Shown here: piece by piece, positions 23,960 to 34,035 of the stretch
Layout of the letters: each line of letters begins with the position of its first letter
Numbering within the stretch: position 1 is the first letter of the stretch
Assembly (NCBI GenBank): GCA_020744425.1
Contig: JAGMUV010000012.1
Coordinates: 248,001-312,000 of the forward strand
Length of the DNA: 64,000 bases
DNA from: Dactylonectria macrodidyma
Lineage: Eukaryota > Ascomycota > Sordariomycetes > Hypocreales > Nectriaceae
Direction of reading: 5' to 3'
Position numbers and translations under genes: made by a program
The notes under the pieces: model-generated
What the model was told of the DNA's origin: nothing
Seen by the model: only the letters and a program-made list of their open reading frames with translations
The model's database searches: none

Positions 23960-24278
23960 GGATTAGTTCTACGTTCGATCGAGTTCGAATCGAATTCGAT
24001 CGAATCTTGGCATTCGATAGATATCGAATCTACGGAAGACATGTTCGATTCGAGTCGAATCTACGGCACAAGAATTGTGGCGCGTTCGATTCGATACGAA
24101 TCTGCGGGAGATGTGTTCGATTCGAGTCGAATCTACAGGACAAGAATTGTGGCACGTTCGATTCGATACGAATCTGTGGGAGATGCGTCCGATTCGATTC
24201 GAATCTACGGGGTCACATTCGATTCGAACGCCAAGCCTTGGCGTTCGATTCGATAGATTCGTAAGATGTCCATCCCTG
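23960..24278. repeat. Right subterminal palindromic array of hAT family 2
   Basis: Mirror of the left array: repeated CGATTCGA and TCGAATCTAC units, with a roughly 60-bp sub-repeat (ACAAGAATTGTGGC, CGTTCGATTCGATACGAATC, TGNGGGAGATG) present about twice at 24067-24190. It ends with the inverted 14-bp terminus at 24265-24278. Confidence 0.8.
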
Positions 24279-24286
24279 TGCAAGCG

Positions 24287-24951
24287 CGTTGCGATCGTAA
24301 TAATATCATAGTAAAGGATGTTAATGAATTAATTAGGAAGAAGTAATTCATATTATCAGAACAAAGTTCAAATATTGCATTATGCGTACTACATGTATGG
24401 GCGACACCAAACACCACGATCGGAACCCATTTTGCACCTGGAGCTTCAGGCAGGACAGACTGGTAATGGTCACCGCGCGGGCTCGCAGTGAGTCCGCGGT
24501 ACATATTCCATGGCGATTCAAAGTACCCCGATGACTAGGGCGATGAGCGCCTAAACCCAAAACGGGTTTTGCAACAGTGCCCCCTATCGTCCTCCGTACC
24601 TTGCTACGGCGGCGGCGATGGCATCCGCCACCCCCTGCCCGTCCGTTGTTCCGGATCCTTTTAATCTGGGAATCCATACTCCTGCCAATCTCAACCGAGG
24701 AGCCCGCACTGCCCTCTTGCAAAACAGCCCCGCCGTCGTGAATGGACCTGTTGGTGTCCCGCCCGCCTTCGGGAGGACGGCTCAAACACCGTCTTCGCCT
24801 CTCAATGCCGTCTCTACTGCTGCGGTTACAGAAGGTGCGCCTCCGGGGGCGCACCTATTGGGCCCCAACCTGCTTGCTCAGCCACAGTCAAGCCGCCGGG
24901 TCGGCTGGCCAGGCAGCCACCTGACAGGACAAAGTTAAAAACCCTTCTCGG
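24287..24951. other. Intergenic, no recognised gene
   Basis: AT-rich up to about 24380, then GC-rich. Two open frames (106 codons plus at 24618-24938; 168 codons minus at 24348-24854) overlap on opposite strands. Neither has a recognisable motif and at most one can be real. Not called. Confidence 0.35.
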
Positions 24952-25660
24952 CTACTGATTGATATTGAGCCAGCATCGTAAAACTGGGGCGGAATATCGT
25001 TTGACACCAGCAAACACTGACATGGTCTCAAGATCATGGTCCTGTGGCTCTTCTGCCGTGGCGGTCTTCACCTCCACCAAACCTTTGGATATGCTCCTAA
25101 TTTGCCTCTCAAGCTGATCACCGGTCTTGGTAAAGTTTTCAGATAGGCGCCACTCATGCAGTGACGACGGTGATGGTTGGCGCCACTCTAGAGACGGAGT
25201 GGTTTCGCCGCAAGAATGGCCCATTGGAAGAGCCGCATGGTCAATTTTCTTGCTTCTGGCCCGAGTCCCGTGAAGAGTTGCGCAAATAGAATCTCCAGTG
25301 TCTGTGGGAGAACATCCATCTGCTTGAGCAAGTACCGCAGATCCTTCCCGTCGTCCCAGCTCCTAAGCATCTCATCCACCACCAAAACGGCCCAGAGAAA
25401 CACGCCGGCTGATTTATTCAGGATGCTATCCCTCAGGTATCCCCATTGTGGCTCCTGCGATGCAATCCCTAGCTCAAACCGCTGCTCCACGTAAGTTGCA
25501 ATGTCGTGGCTGTTGTGGTGTTCCACGAAGATCTCTGGGCAGTCGCTTACGGTGACTGAGCAAAAGTGCGGGGGAGGGATCGCAGGATGATCGAGCTTGT
25601 GTTTCTTCGAGAGACATCTGGCAAACCCTCGACAAGTCAACCAAGGATTATTACTAGATC
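24952..25660 (-). pseudogene. NLR-type NTPase (NACHT) protein fragment, frameshifted
   Basis: A minus-strand segment reads VTVSDCPEIFVEHHNSHDIA, TYVEQRFELGI, LRDSILNKSAGVFLWAVLVV, DEMLRS, QMDVLPQTLEILFAQLFTGL. This is the helical region just C-terminal to the NACHT P-loop domain in fungal NLR-like proteins (S..GVFLWA.LVV and L..LP..L..L). The frame breaks near 25200 (KPLRL then stop) and continues in another frame (SSLHEWRLSENFTKTGDQLE) to 24952. The P-loop, Walker B and C-terminal repeats are absent. Such proteins act in incompatibility and innate-immune signalling; this fragment is dead. Confidence 0.7.
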
Positions 25661-26840
25661 CTTGGTAGTCGGGAAGGTAATTAGAGTTGGGAGAACAGTT
25701 GCCCCTTTCCAGCCTGAGTGTTACTGCTGACCTGATTCTCGAGATGCTGGTGACGGCAATGAACCGGCCCTCCGTTGATAACAGGAGCTAACTAATTTCG
25801 ATAGCTGGCCTTTCGAGATGAACTTTGGTGTTTTAATCTCTTTAGCCATTTGCAGATGTGGAAAAAAGCCCCGCGCGATCGGGCGTTCTGCCTCGGCATT
25901 TTAGTAGGCATTCCGGTAGGCGTCTTTGTAGGCGTTCTAGGCGCCCCTCTTGACATCCTGTCAGACTGTGCAAGGCATCATGTGGATGCGCAAGGCAGAA
26001 TTGCAACAGTGCGTTGCTAGTTTCCACAGCGCTATCCAGAATAATAAATAGTAGAGTCTTGCTTGGGAATTATTGTTCGCGACCGTATGCTAAAACCCCC
26101 GGTCTGCCCAATATCATCAGTTCCACCAACGTCATGCCTGTTTCCTTCCTTTCCAAGCTATACACTGTCCCTCGTGATATCATACTGAGCATTTATGCAT
26201 TGATATGGTGTTATTTCTGGGACCCGGATGACGACTGATTCCGGATGCATCGCAGCTAAGAACTCAAGCCTGCAGGCGTTACAATACACAACATGCGAAA
26301 AAGACCAGCAGCCGACAGGTAGAAAACAGACCGCTTGCACATTCCGAACCGTCGACCTTTTTTTTTTTTTTAACAAAGTCATTGTTCGGCTCAGATTAGC
26401 CTGTCCTTTACGGTTACTGTAACCTCTCTTTACGCAAATCCCCAACTCTCTCCTGTAAAAATTCTTCCTGACTAGCGGCTGTTAGCACTAGCGTGGAAAA
26501 TTTTGCAGGCCCACCAAATTTGGCTGCTGCAGCAGCTGGGTACCCATCGGGTACTAACAGCGCAGTAAAGGAAGGATTGAGAGGGTTGACTTCCTTTACG
26601 CAGCAGCCAAGGTCACAGCCCAAGAGCTCCGGCCACGATCGAAGCCTGCTGCCCTGACCAGCTGGGCAGCTAAGATAGCAGCAGGGTCACAGCACGGCTT
26701 GCGGGGGCCAACGACACCGCTGTGGCTCTTATACATGCTGTAATGTTGGTTCAGACCTCGCAGCAGGTATAGCTATCGCAGCCAACAGCAATCACGACAC
26801 CAGCTTCAATCTAGGTGGGCGTCGACCTTTGCCCTGATCT
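25661..26840. other. Intergenic, no recognised gene
   Basis: Contains a short GTAGGCATTCCG-like direct repeat at about 25905-25945 and a T run at 26359-26372. Short frames show no motifs. Confidence 0.35.
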
Positions 26841-26849
26841 CTGCGACTC

Positions 26850-27090
26850 GGCACTTAGGTATATAAGGCTATATCTTAGTCTTAGTACCTGCTTAGGCCT
26901 CCGGGCCTGAGCTGCCTTGGCCTCTGGGCCTCGGCACCTGCTTAGGCCTCCGGGCCTAAGCTGCCCTGACCTTTACGTCTCGGCCCTTAGGTGCATAAGG
27001 CCACCGCGTCTTAGCACCTGCCTCGGCCTCCGGGCCTTGGCTACTATGACCTCCGGGTCTTAGATGCCTTGATCTACGGATCTTGGCTGT
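26850..27090. repeat. GC-rich palindromic minisatellite (CCTCCGGGCCT units)
   Basis: About 240 bp in which the near-palindrome AGGCCTCCGGGCCT and variants (GGCCTCTGGGCCT, GACCTCCGGGTCT, GATCTACGGATCT) recur every 25 bp or so, linked by CACCTGCTT or GAGCTGCCTT. Paired half-units give a higher-order period of about 50 bp. The variants keep complementary arms even where both arms have changed (CTACGG with GATC arms), so each unit can still form a hairpin. No coding potential. Confidence 0.7.
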
Positions 27091-27583
27091 TAATCCAGGT
27101 CTATAGGAAGTCACAGAATCGGGCTACCTGTAGGCATCAGGGTTCTGGCTTGATGGCCCTGATCAATGGATGCTAGCTGCAGTGGTTTTTCCCTCTATGA
27201 GCTCCCGCGAGGTTTTCCCATCTGCAGTTTTTCCTATCATACGGATCTCGATTTCTGGAGGTTTTGAATGCCGGCAGGCAGGAATAGGAATACTGGAGAA
27301 TTCCAAGCTGGTTAATAAATATGGGTATGCTGACACCCGCCCTGACAATCCGCTGACGGATATCGGGCTCGAAATCATAAGTCAAATAGAGCTGCTTAAT
27401 TGCTAGATGGAAGAGGAAGAAGGATTGCAGTCTAGGATGGATTGTAGGCCCGAGCTATAGGCCAGTTGTGCCTATAGCCCCGGCCCCGGGTTATTGTACT
27501 TAGGTTTCTTCAGCTGTTGACACCAGCCTAGCACGTCATCTTGCCCTTAGGGGATTCTGTAGATATCTCTAGTAGATGTCTTC

Positions 27584-27952
27584 ATGACGATAATAAATCA
27601 ACAACAACAACATCTGGAACCCGCCACAGGCCAGCAGTACTATATGTGTGCACCCAGTGATGTCTGGAGCCTTGGGGTCATCCTCGTCAACTTGACATGC
27701 GGATGCAACCTTTGGGGGCTGGCCTCCATCCAGGATTCAGCCTACCGGGAGTATGGCCGATCAAAGGGCTTTCTGAAGTCGATATTGCCGTTGTCTGATG
27801 ATTTGAACGACATATTGCGATGCACCTTTAAGCCCACTCCTGAACACAGGGTGACGCTACCCGAGCTCCGTACCAGGGTCATGGCTTGCTCCGGGTTCAC
27901 TGTGCCAGCAGTGTCCGTGATTATCCCTCCGAAGGATGTATGTCTCGCATAG
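27584..27952 (+). pseudogene. Ser/Thr protein kinase, C-lobe fragment
   Basis: The open frame includes PSDVWSLGVILVNLTCG (kinase subdomain IX), then SIQDSAYREYGRSKGFLKSI, LPLSDDLNDILRC and PEHRVTLPELRTRVM (subdomains X-XI). This matches the C-lobe of fungal Ran1/Ksp1-like kinases. The ATP-binding lobe and catalytic loop are missing, and the activation segment has collapsed to QYYMCAPSDVW, where the family has a longer SPEC-type sequence. It ends 12 bp before hAT copy B. No regulatory or catalytic function remains. Confidence 0.75.
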
Positions 27953-27964
27953 GGAGCCGAGGAC

Positions 27965-30900
27965 CAAGGCTCGAAACCACTACATCCACTCCACTTTTGG
28001 GCCAAGTAGAGTGGATGGACCATTTTTAGGCAATTACAAAGTGGATGTAGCACACTTTCGACCGGAGTGGAATGAATGTACACGTGGATTTATAAGTGGA
28101 TTTTTGTAAGTGGACTTTTGAGGCTATTCACAACCTCGTCGACGCCTATTCAGCCTCACTTTCAGACGTTGACACTAACTCTTCAGCCTCTTGCTGCTGT
28201 GATGAATCGTCAACCTCGCTGGTGCTGTTCTCGCCCTCCAATAGCCATTTTGACTCAGCAAGTGCCAGCTCGTCCTCGCTTAGAGTCACGCAGCCGGCAT
28301 CCAGCTTACTTTCGAGGTGTGACTTAAGCAATGGATCCAGGTCCTTGATAAGGCCAGCACGGTACCAAGAGCGTAAAACTTGACAAATGGCGATAATCTC
28401 AGCATCTAGGTTCGTACGCAACCCCGAGACCATCTTGCCAGCGGCTGAAAATAACCTCTCACACTCGGCTGACATCGGCTGGATCGTCAGGAAGTCCAAG
28501 GCCATCCTGGATAACCGAGGATATCTGCTTTGCTTAGTTATCCAGTAACCAATTGGATCACGAACGTCGCCGTCGCTGGCCTCACGATCCGTCCGCCACG
28601 CTTGGTACTCGTCACCAACAATAATTGCTGCGTATGCTGGTTTTGAGCTTGGCAGACGACTGTTCTTCTCGAAGGGGTTGAAAAACCGAGGTCTTTTTGC
28701 CGGTGGCTCGTCGTCGCCTCTGCTGCTGCTGGTTCTAACCTCGAGATGAGCGTAATCGGACAGCCAGACGTCGGCAACCATCTCTTTTGCCTTTTCAACC
28801 CAGCTAGGCTTATGAGCCCACGTTTCATCAAACCAGTCCCAACGATAAGCTGGATGGAGCGCCATAGCCGTATAGTAGATGGGCGTCTCGTCCAGCCGCC
28901 GATAATATTCATCCAGCTTATCCCAAGCAAGGTTGATTCCGATGCGGAAGTGCTCTGGATCAGGAAAATCAGCAGCAAGCTGCTTATATTCTTCCAGTGT
29001 GTTAAGCAGCAACTCATAGCCAAGCACCACGTCCCAGATATTGCCATAGGAGCCAGTCCAGCCTTGCTTACGCCTGCGGATGTGTCCATCACCCTCAAGC
29101 GTCTTTACCACGGTCTCAAAAACAGTCAGAATAGCCTCCAAATGGTAAAGAACCTCCCAGTCTTTGTCCGTTAGCTGATTCTCGTCTCGGAGGATGCGTG
29201 GTTTTTTCGCCAACTTGGCTTGTGTCACTTGGCCAGTCTTTTTAGACCGATTTTCGTCCTCCCACTGCGCCTTATACTTGATCAGTAGGAGTTCGATAGA
29301 GGTTTTCAACCGTAGAGCCCTGCGGATCATGTAGAGTTGTGACAGCCAACGCGTGTCGTTGTCGATAATTAGCTTGAGTGGTTTCTTCGATCGGAGTTTA
29401 AGGGTGGTGGCGCGATTAATTTCGTCCTGTTAGATATACCGAGTTAATATGAGACGAATAGGATTTAGTTAAACCGCTTACCCTCTGGACCTCCTTGAAC
29501 AAGTAAATCAGCCGGTGGCTAATACGCACATCAACTACGATATTGTGTAACTTGCCAACTGGTCCTTTTTTGCGCCATTGAGCGTATTCAGTATCAGATA
29601 ACGCTTCTGCGCCTGACAATTGCTTCTCGAACGCGTCGGCGTTTTTGCCAAATAAGAGCGCCTTGGCTGATAAGTTAATTGTGTGGCCAATACAATGTCC
29701 TCGGCGCAGTCGGCCATCGAACCCAAGTTCAGCACCAATGACCTCCATAGCAGTATCGTTGTTTTCTGCATTGTCAAGCGTGAAATAGCCAACCTTCTCT
29801 GGACCCACGCCAAGAGTGTGTAGGACGTCGAGAACCTCCCCACCGATCGTTGAGCCGAAGTGACGATGAGCCTCTGGAACTCCAATCATGATTTTGCATG
29901 GCCGATTCTTCTCGTCTCTGAAAAAACAAGCAATACCGTAGAGGGCAAGCTTATTTCGAGACGTCCAGCCATCAAATGAAATATGAAGGGCTCCAGGGGA
30001 GTTCCTCAGCACCTCGATAACCGTCTGCTTGTGGCGGTTATACTCTTGAATTATCTTATATCGGACAGCCGTGGCAGTCAAGTTGGCGTGTTGGATGGAA
30101 ACGGAGGGACTCAAATAGTCGAAGATTTCTCGGAGGATGGGGTTCTCGGCGAAGGAAAATGACTGGTTGCTACTGACGATTAACTCGACTAGCATACGCT
30201 GAAAATGTTGCTTATCAAAGCGTGAGATGAAGCTATTCGCGATATTCTGTTCCGTAGGCTTGTTGACGTCCAGTTTCAAAACAGAGGCAATAGTCGGCTG
30301 GTTCGATTTCAGTGCGCCTTCGGATTTGAGCTGTGCTGTGCTCTTTTTCTCTCCCTCTGGTGCTGGTGTTTTGTGCTCACGCCATAGATGATTTGCCGCG
30401 TTCTGGAGACCTGAAGAGGTAAAACTCGCGATAATGGGACGATTTCCGAGGATACAGTCCTTGCAAGCCCATTTGCGTAAGCCATGACGTTGAATATCAT
30501 AGCCAAAGTCCCACAGCCAAGAGCTAGTATCACGAGCGCGTTCTGACCAATTCCAGCCTCTGAAATGGCGAAAAAGACGGTCTTCGAGCTGCTGCTGTTG
30601 GCCTGGTTGGCCTGGCTGGTTGGCTGACATCAATTTTTTTTTTTTGGCAAAAACAAAGCAGGAAATCTGTAGAAAACGCACTCAATAGGGGTAGTTTCTC
30701 GTCAATATTATTAGATTAGCTGTAGGGGTGATCGACCTCGGCTAACTTGGGTCCAGGTACCTCGATTTAATGGGCAGTCATATACAAAAATAAGTACTAT
30801 GAACCATGTAGGGTCAGGGAATATCCCACTGTACCTAAATCCACCTAAATCCACTCCATTACATCCACTTTCGTGTCCAAGTGTAGTGGATTATTACGTA

Positions 30901-30987
30901 ATCTGAGCGCCGACAAGTGGATGTAATAGAGATGGGCCACTTATATGTGGTCCACGTGGATTTACAGTGTAGTGGGTTCGAGCCTTG
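27965..30987 (-). mobile_element. hAT transposon, family 1 copy B (complete, inverted, 3.02 kb)
   Basis: Reverse-complement copy of 13535-16556. The ends are CAAGGCTCGAAACCACTACA at 27965 and GTAGTGGGTTCGAGCCTTG ending at 30987. It differs from copy A mainly in the 3' subterminal zone (28080-28130) and by a few bases. The flanking octamers are CCGAGGAC (left) and TCTGTCAA (right), so there is no target duplication. Its two sides border fragments of unrelated genes: a kinase on the left and a CorA-like protein on the right. Confidence 0.85.
28146..30630 (-). CDS. hAT family transposase, intact (copy B)
   Basis: Model: complement(28146..29426, 29482..30630), 809 aa, intron 29427-29481. Same BED finger, hAT core and dimerisation motif as copy A; the only residue difference noticed is NSTS for NSAS near the C-terminus. 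With an open frame and a near-perfect partner it is a candidate autonomous source. The start ATG at 30630 matches copy A. Confidence 0.93.
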
Positions 30988-32050
30988 TCTGTCAAAGGGA
31001 GAGTCTTCATCGTAGAAGTAGGTATCGGTGAGACCGTATCCGTTCCAGACGGTGTTGTTGTAGCCAACCACTACACAAGACCACTGAGCCTCGTGCAAAC
31101 AGTCAAGCATGTCGTCTTCTTCAGCAGTTGCGCGAGGTTTGGTCAAGAAGGAGAGGGGGATCGATTTCCTCAGGGGAGACTTTTTTCTCAGGGGAGACTT
31201 GTCTGGTCGTACCCGTTTATCACGCAGTGGGTTATTTGCCTTGGTCCAGACATAGTAGGGGATGTGGAATTCCAACGAGAAAGAGCGGCCGTCGTCCTAC
31301 AAGGTCACTTATAAGTTAGCAACAGTGTTATGAAATTCTAGGATTCAGCTGGGGCTGCCAAGAGCACTGACGGGGAAGGATACCCGGATCGACCAGTCGG
31401 CTTTGACATGCTTCCAGAGAAAGCTGCTCAAGACAAGCGCCTGTTGGCACGATGCGGTCAAGATTACAGGTCCCAGACTACGAAAATCCGGGTTCGGTAT
31501 GTAACTGGAGCTTTTTTAGCTGTGTCTAGGTTGCATAGCATGTGATCTAGTCTCACAGGAGTCGTCTATCAGCATTCGGTATGTCGTAGGCGTCTGCCTC
31601 GTCGTCTTCTAAGCGCTGGCCACTAGTCAATATAGTTTTAGGGTTGCATTCTGAAACAAGATTGGACGTGGAAGTCAAAAGAGGAAAATCGCGTCATACC
31701 TTTGCTTTTAAGGCTGCATACAATGCAGCCTGCGTCAGCCAGCCTCCTGCTTCTCTCGGTTGCCCTGTCTGGGACCTATCGTCCAGCCACGCGATGGGTT
31801 CGGGGAGTGTCTTGATCGCACCCCGGCTCAGTTCGCCAAGCGTTTTAGCAGGACAAATGGCTTCCATCGCTCTGGCTTGATAGTAGTGCCGAGGAGACCC
31901 AGGGGGGATGCGTAGGAAAAGCTCGAGAAAGCCCTCTAGCTCCTCACCCCATACTTCAACAGCCGGTTGGTTCACAGCCGCAGCACTTATCAAAGGCTGG
32001 TTCCAATCATAGTCGCCTGTGTAGAGTCCCGGTGTTTGACTAGAAACCAT
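30988..32050 (-). pseudogene. CorA-like Mg2+ transporter family gene, cut off by hAT copy B
   Basis: Model: complement(30988..31296, 31372..31504, 31557..31615, 31700..32050), with the 3' end lost. Introns are 84 bp (31616-31699), 52 bp (31505-31556) and 75 bp (31297-31371), all GT-AG. Splicing yields LYTGDYDWNQPL, GSPRHYYQARAMEAICPA, IAWLDDRSQTGQPREAGGWL, NADRRLLYIPNPDFRSLGPV and EFHIPYYVWTKAN, then EAQWSCVVVGYNNTVWNGYG. This is the soluble N-terminal region of fungal CorA-like proteins. The C-terminal domain with its two membrane helices is gone: the frame runs into the hAT end after DEDSPFDRQ. The start ATG at 32050 (MVSSQTPG) fits the family. The exons are otherwise undamaged, so the loss may be recent. 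Family assigned from memory of the motif order. Confidence 0.7.
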
Positions 32051-32326
32051 GGTTGTTGGCGGACCCGGCCTCTTCTCAGAGTACACTGCAAGAATGGCCG
32101 TTTCACTGCTCTTAATTGGTACTGTGCAAGGGTGGTACGGTTGCGGTTGATGATGATCTAGTGAATAAAGAAAGTATATAGAATAGAAAAAATGGGGAAA
32201 GCGATGAAAGAGTTTAGAGAGTGATGTAGATCTAGAACATAGTGTGTGCTTTTGTGTGATATCGTCCAGAGCAGTGACTTCCCTAGCGCACAAGAGGACT
32301 TGTTACAGGGATTTATAGTAGTGAAC

Positions 32327-32728
32327 ATGAATATTCCATCTGTAAATACGACTGTTGTCAAGACATCACACTTAGGAACACTCCACTTGATACGCGAGCA
32401 ATCCTCACTCAGATCCCCAGACAAGCCGCCGGTCAAACCACTAGTCAGAGTTCCGTTTCCACACAACATTCAACTGCAAACGGGTAGGCCACGATTTGGC
32501 CAGCCACCGCACGAGGTCCCACCATACTTTCTCAATCGCCTGCGAGAATTGACGGGAAGCCAAGATGAAAACCCCCTAATATCTGCATTTCTTACAAAAG
32601 GCCTTTACCTTTGCCCTTGGTGTCAGAAAAAATATCATCGCGCCGTCAATTTTACGGATCATCTGGTCTTGAATCATAGCAGGTCGCCCGACCCGAAGCA
32701 AGGGCCCATCGTGTCTCGGGCAGCTTGA
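32327..32728 (+). CDS. Hypothetical C2H2 zinc-finger mini-protein
   Basis: A 133-aa frame from ATG 32327 with one C2H2-type finger near the C-terminus (LYLCPWCQKKYHRAVNFTDH and LVLNH: C-x2-C-x12-H-x4-H). The N-terminal half is rich in Pro and basic residues. It is divergent from the CorA-like gene and about 280 bp from it. The frame is open upstream to 32246 without another ATG. It could be a real small regulator or the end of a longer degraded gene; an overlapping minus-strand frame (32652-33056) weakens the case. Confidence 0.4.
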   Translation: MNIPSVNTTVVKTSHLGTLHLIREQSSLRSPDKPPVKPLVRVPFPHNIQLQTGRPRFGQPPHEVPPYFLNRLRELTGSQDENPLISAFLTKGLYLCPWCQKKYHRAVNFTDHLVLNHSRSPDPKQGPIVSRAA

Positions 32729-33043
32729 CTCTGGCTTTGACAGCGATATGATCGACTTGACTACTGAATCGTAGCAAAAAGTCTGTAGATGTAATGATGT
32801 TATTTCTTTTACTCAATTCATAGAGATCCTCCAGTACACTGTGATCGCAAGCTTGAACAAACTGGAACAATAGTAGAATTTGCCAATAATTACTAGTACG
32901 TGGATACTGACACGCGGAGGATTCAAATTGCCATGTATAATCAGAAAGAGAAACCTTCACATCGATATTTTCCAACACATTCTTAGACATGTGTTGGATT
33001 GTGACCAAGTATGCTGTGATATAACATTCACAACCCCCCCACC
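32729..33043. other. Intergenic; possible minus-strand coding relic
   Basis: A minus-strand frame (about 32988-32652) reads MSKNVLENIDVKVSLSDYTW and then WQILLLFQFVQACDHSVLED. It looks protein-like but is not recognised and ends within the C2H2 frame. Left uncalled. Confidence 0.3.
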
Positions 33044-33178
33044 CAGGGATGGACATCTATCGAATGAGTAGTCGAATCGATAGATTCATTCAACGCCAAG
33101 TCTTACGAATGCCGAATCGAACGCCAGGACATTCGATTCGATACGAACCTACCACCAGCCCGTTCGATTCGCATCGAA
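33044..33178 (+). repeat. Left-end fragment of hAT family 2
   Basis: Begins with the exact terminus CAGGGATGGACATC and follows the 19211 left array for about 135 bp before breaking off near GATTCGCATCGAA. No right end or TSD. It is followed within 12 bp by the end of a Tc1-type element, so the fragment is probably a remnant truncated or nested with that insertion. Confidence 0.75.
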
Positions 33179-33189
33179 GCATATTTATA

Positions 33190-34035
33190 CAGTGGGGTTG
33201 CAAAAGTTCCGACAATTTCCCGCTTTTCCCCTCACTTACGATCGCGATCACGGACATCACGCCGGGCCTCAGTAACTTCAACAGCCACAACTCAACCATT
33301 AGGCCTCGGGTCAGAGCCAAATCTCATCATAGTCCTCATCGAAGGACGAAGATTGTGTACAAATATAATTCTGGTATCCCAGCTACTCGAATAGCTGCAG
33401 ACGAGGGCATTTCTAAACATGCAAATATTTGGCATCATCCGGCGCTACAAACATCAAAAAAGCGCCCAGAGCAATCCGCGCTCTGGGCGCCCGACAATTA
33501 TATCAACCCGTGATAAAAATCACATATTCAGAATCGCCGATCAAAACCCTTTCGTCACATGTACAGAAATCCTTGAATTGACCGGTCTGCGTTGCCATAA
33601 GACGACTTTAACTCGGTGGCTACCGAAACAGGGCATCCAACACCACCTCGTACTTCGACGGCCATTTCTGAGCCCAGCTGTGGCCGAAAAAAGGCTGGCT
33701 TTTGCACAGCAGTACATCAATAAAGATGAAAGCTTTTGGCATACTTGGATTTTCTCTGACGAGGTCTCAATCGCTCGTGGTGATGGCGAAAGGCAGAAGT
33801 GGGTGTTCTGCCGATATGTAAGTTGAACGCCTTGTCTTTAGATCACTTTCCTAACCGCACCTAGGGCGAGAGACTTAAGAAAAAGTATATACAGGGCCAG
33901 AAGAAGCCAACGAGGCATTCTAAGATGTTTTTTGGTGCATTCAGCTTAGACAGAGCTACGCCTTTGGTCCCTTTAGACGGGGACCCCGAATCCATCCGCA
34001 GCGGCGTTTCTAGCCGGATTATTCTGGAATGTTGA
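33190..34035 (+). pseudogene. Tc1-like transposon, truncated and frameshifted
   Basis: The element seems to begin at 33190 (CAGTGGGGTTGCAAAAGTTC) just after a TA dinucleotide, the Tc1/mariner target. Transposase pieces are an N-terminal helix-turn-helix (RTKIVYKYNSGIPATRIAAD), a frameshift near 33425, then FGIIRRYKHQ, SGRPTIIST, the second HTH (CHKTTLTRWLPKQGI) and the first catalytic Asp in WIFSDEVSI. A 47-bp intron (33818-33864, GTAAGT...CCTAG) leads to KMFFGAFSLDRATPLVPLDG and SSRIILEC, followed by TGA at 34033. The second and third catalytic acids and the 3' terminal repeat are missing. The element cannot move by itself. Confidence 0.75.

Larger units (their letters stand above)
19211..24278 (+). 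mobile_element. hAT transposon, family 2, complete 5.07 kb with 8-bp target duplication
   Basis: The ends are exact inverted repeats of 14 bp, CAGGGATGGACATC at 19211 and its reverse complement ending at 24278; CAGGGATG is a classic hAT terminus. The flanking octamer TGCAAGCG occurs at 19203-19210 and again at 24279-24286, a perfect target-site duplication. Inside lie a left subterminal array of GAATCGA/TCGATTC words, 1.5 kb of non-coding DNA, one transposase gene and a matching right array. The intact TSD shows that it inserted as a unit and has not been rearranged since. Related terminal fragments are at 33044 and 44567. Confidence 0.9.

Noticed and set aside
24618..24938. 106-codon Pro/Ala-rich plus-strand frame
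   Set aside because: Low-complexity, overlaps a 168-codon opposite frame, no family recognised.
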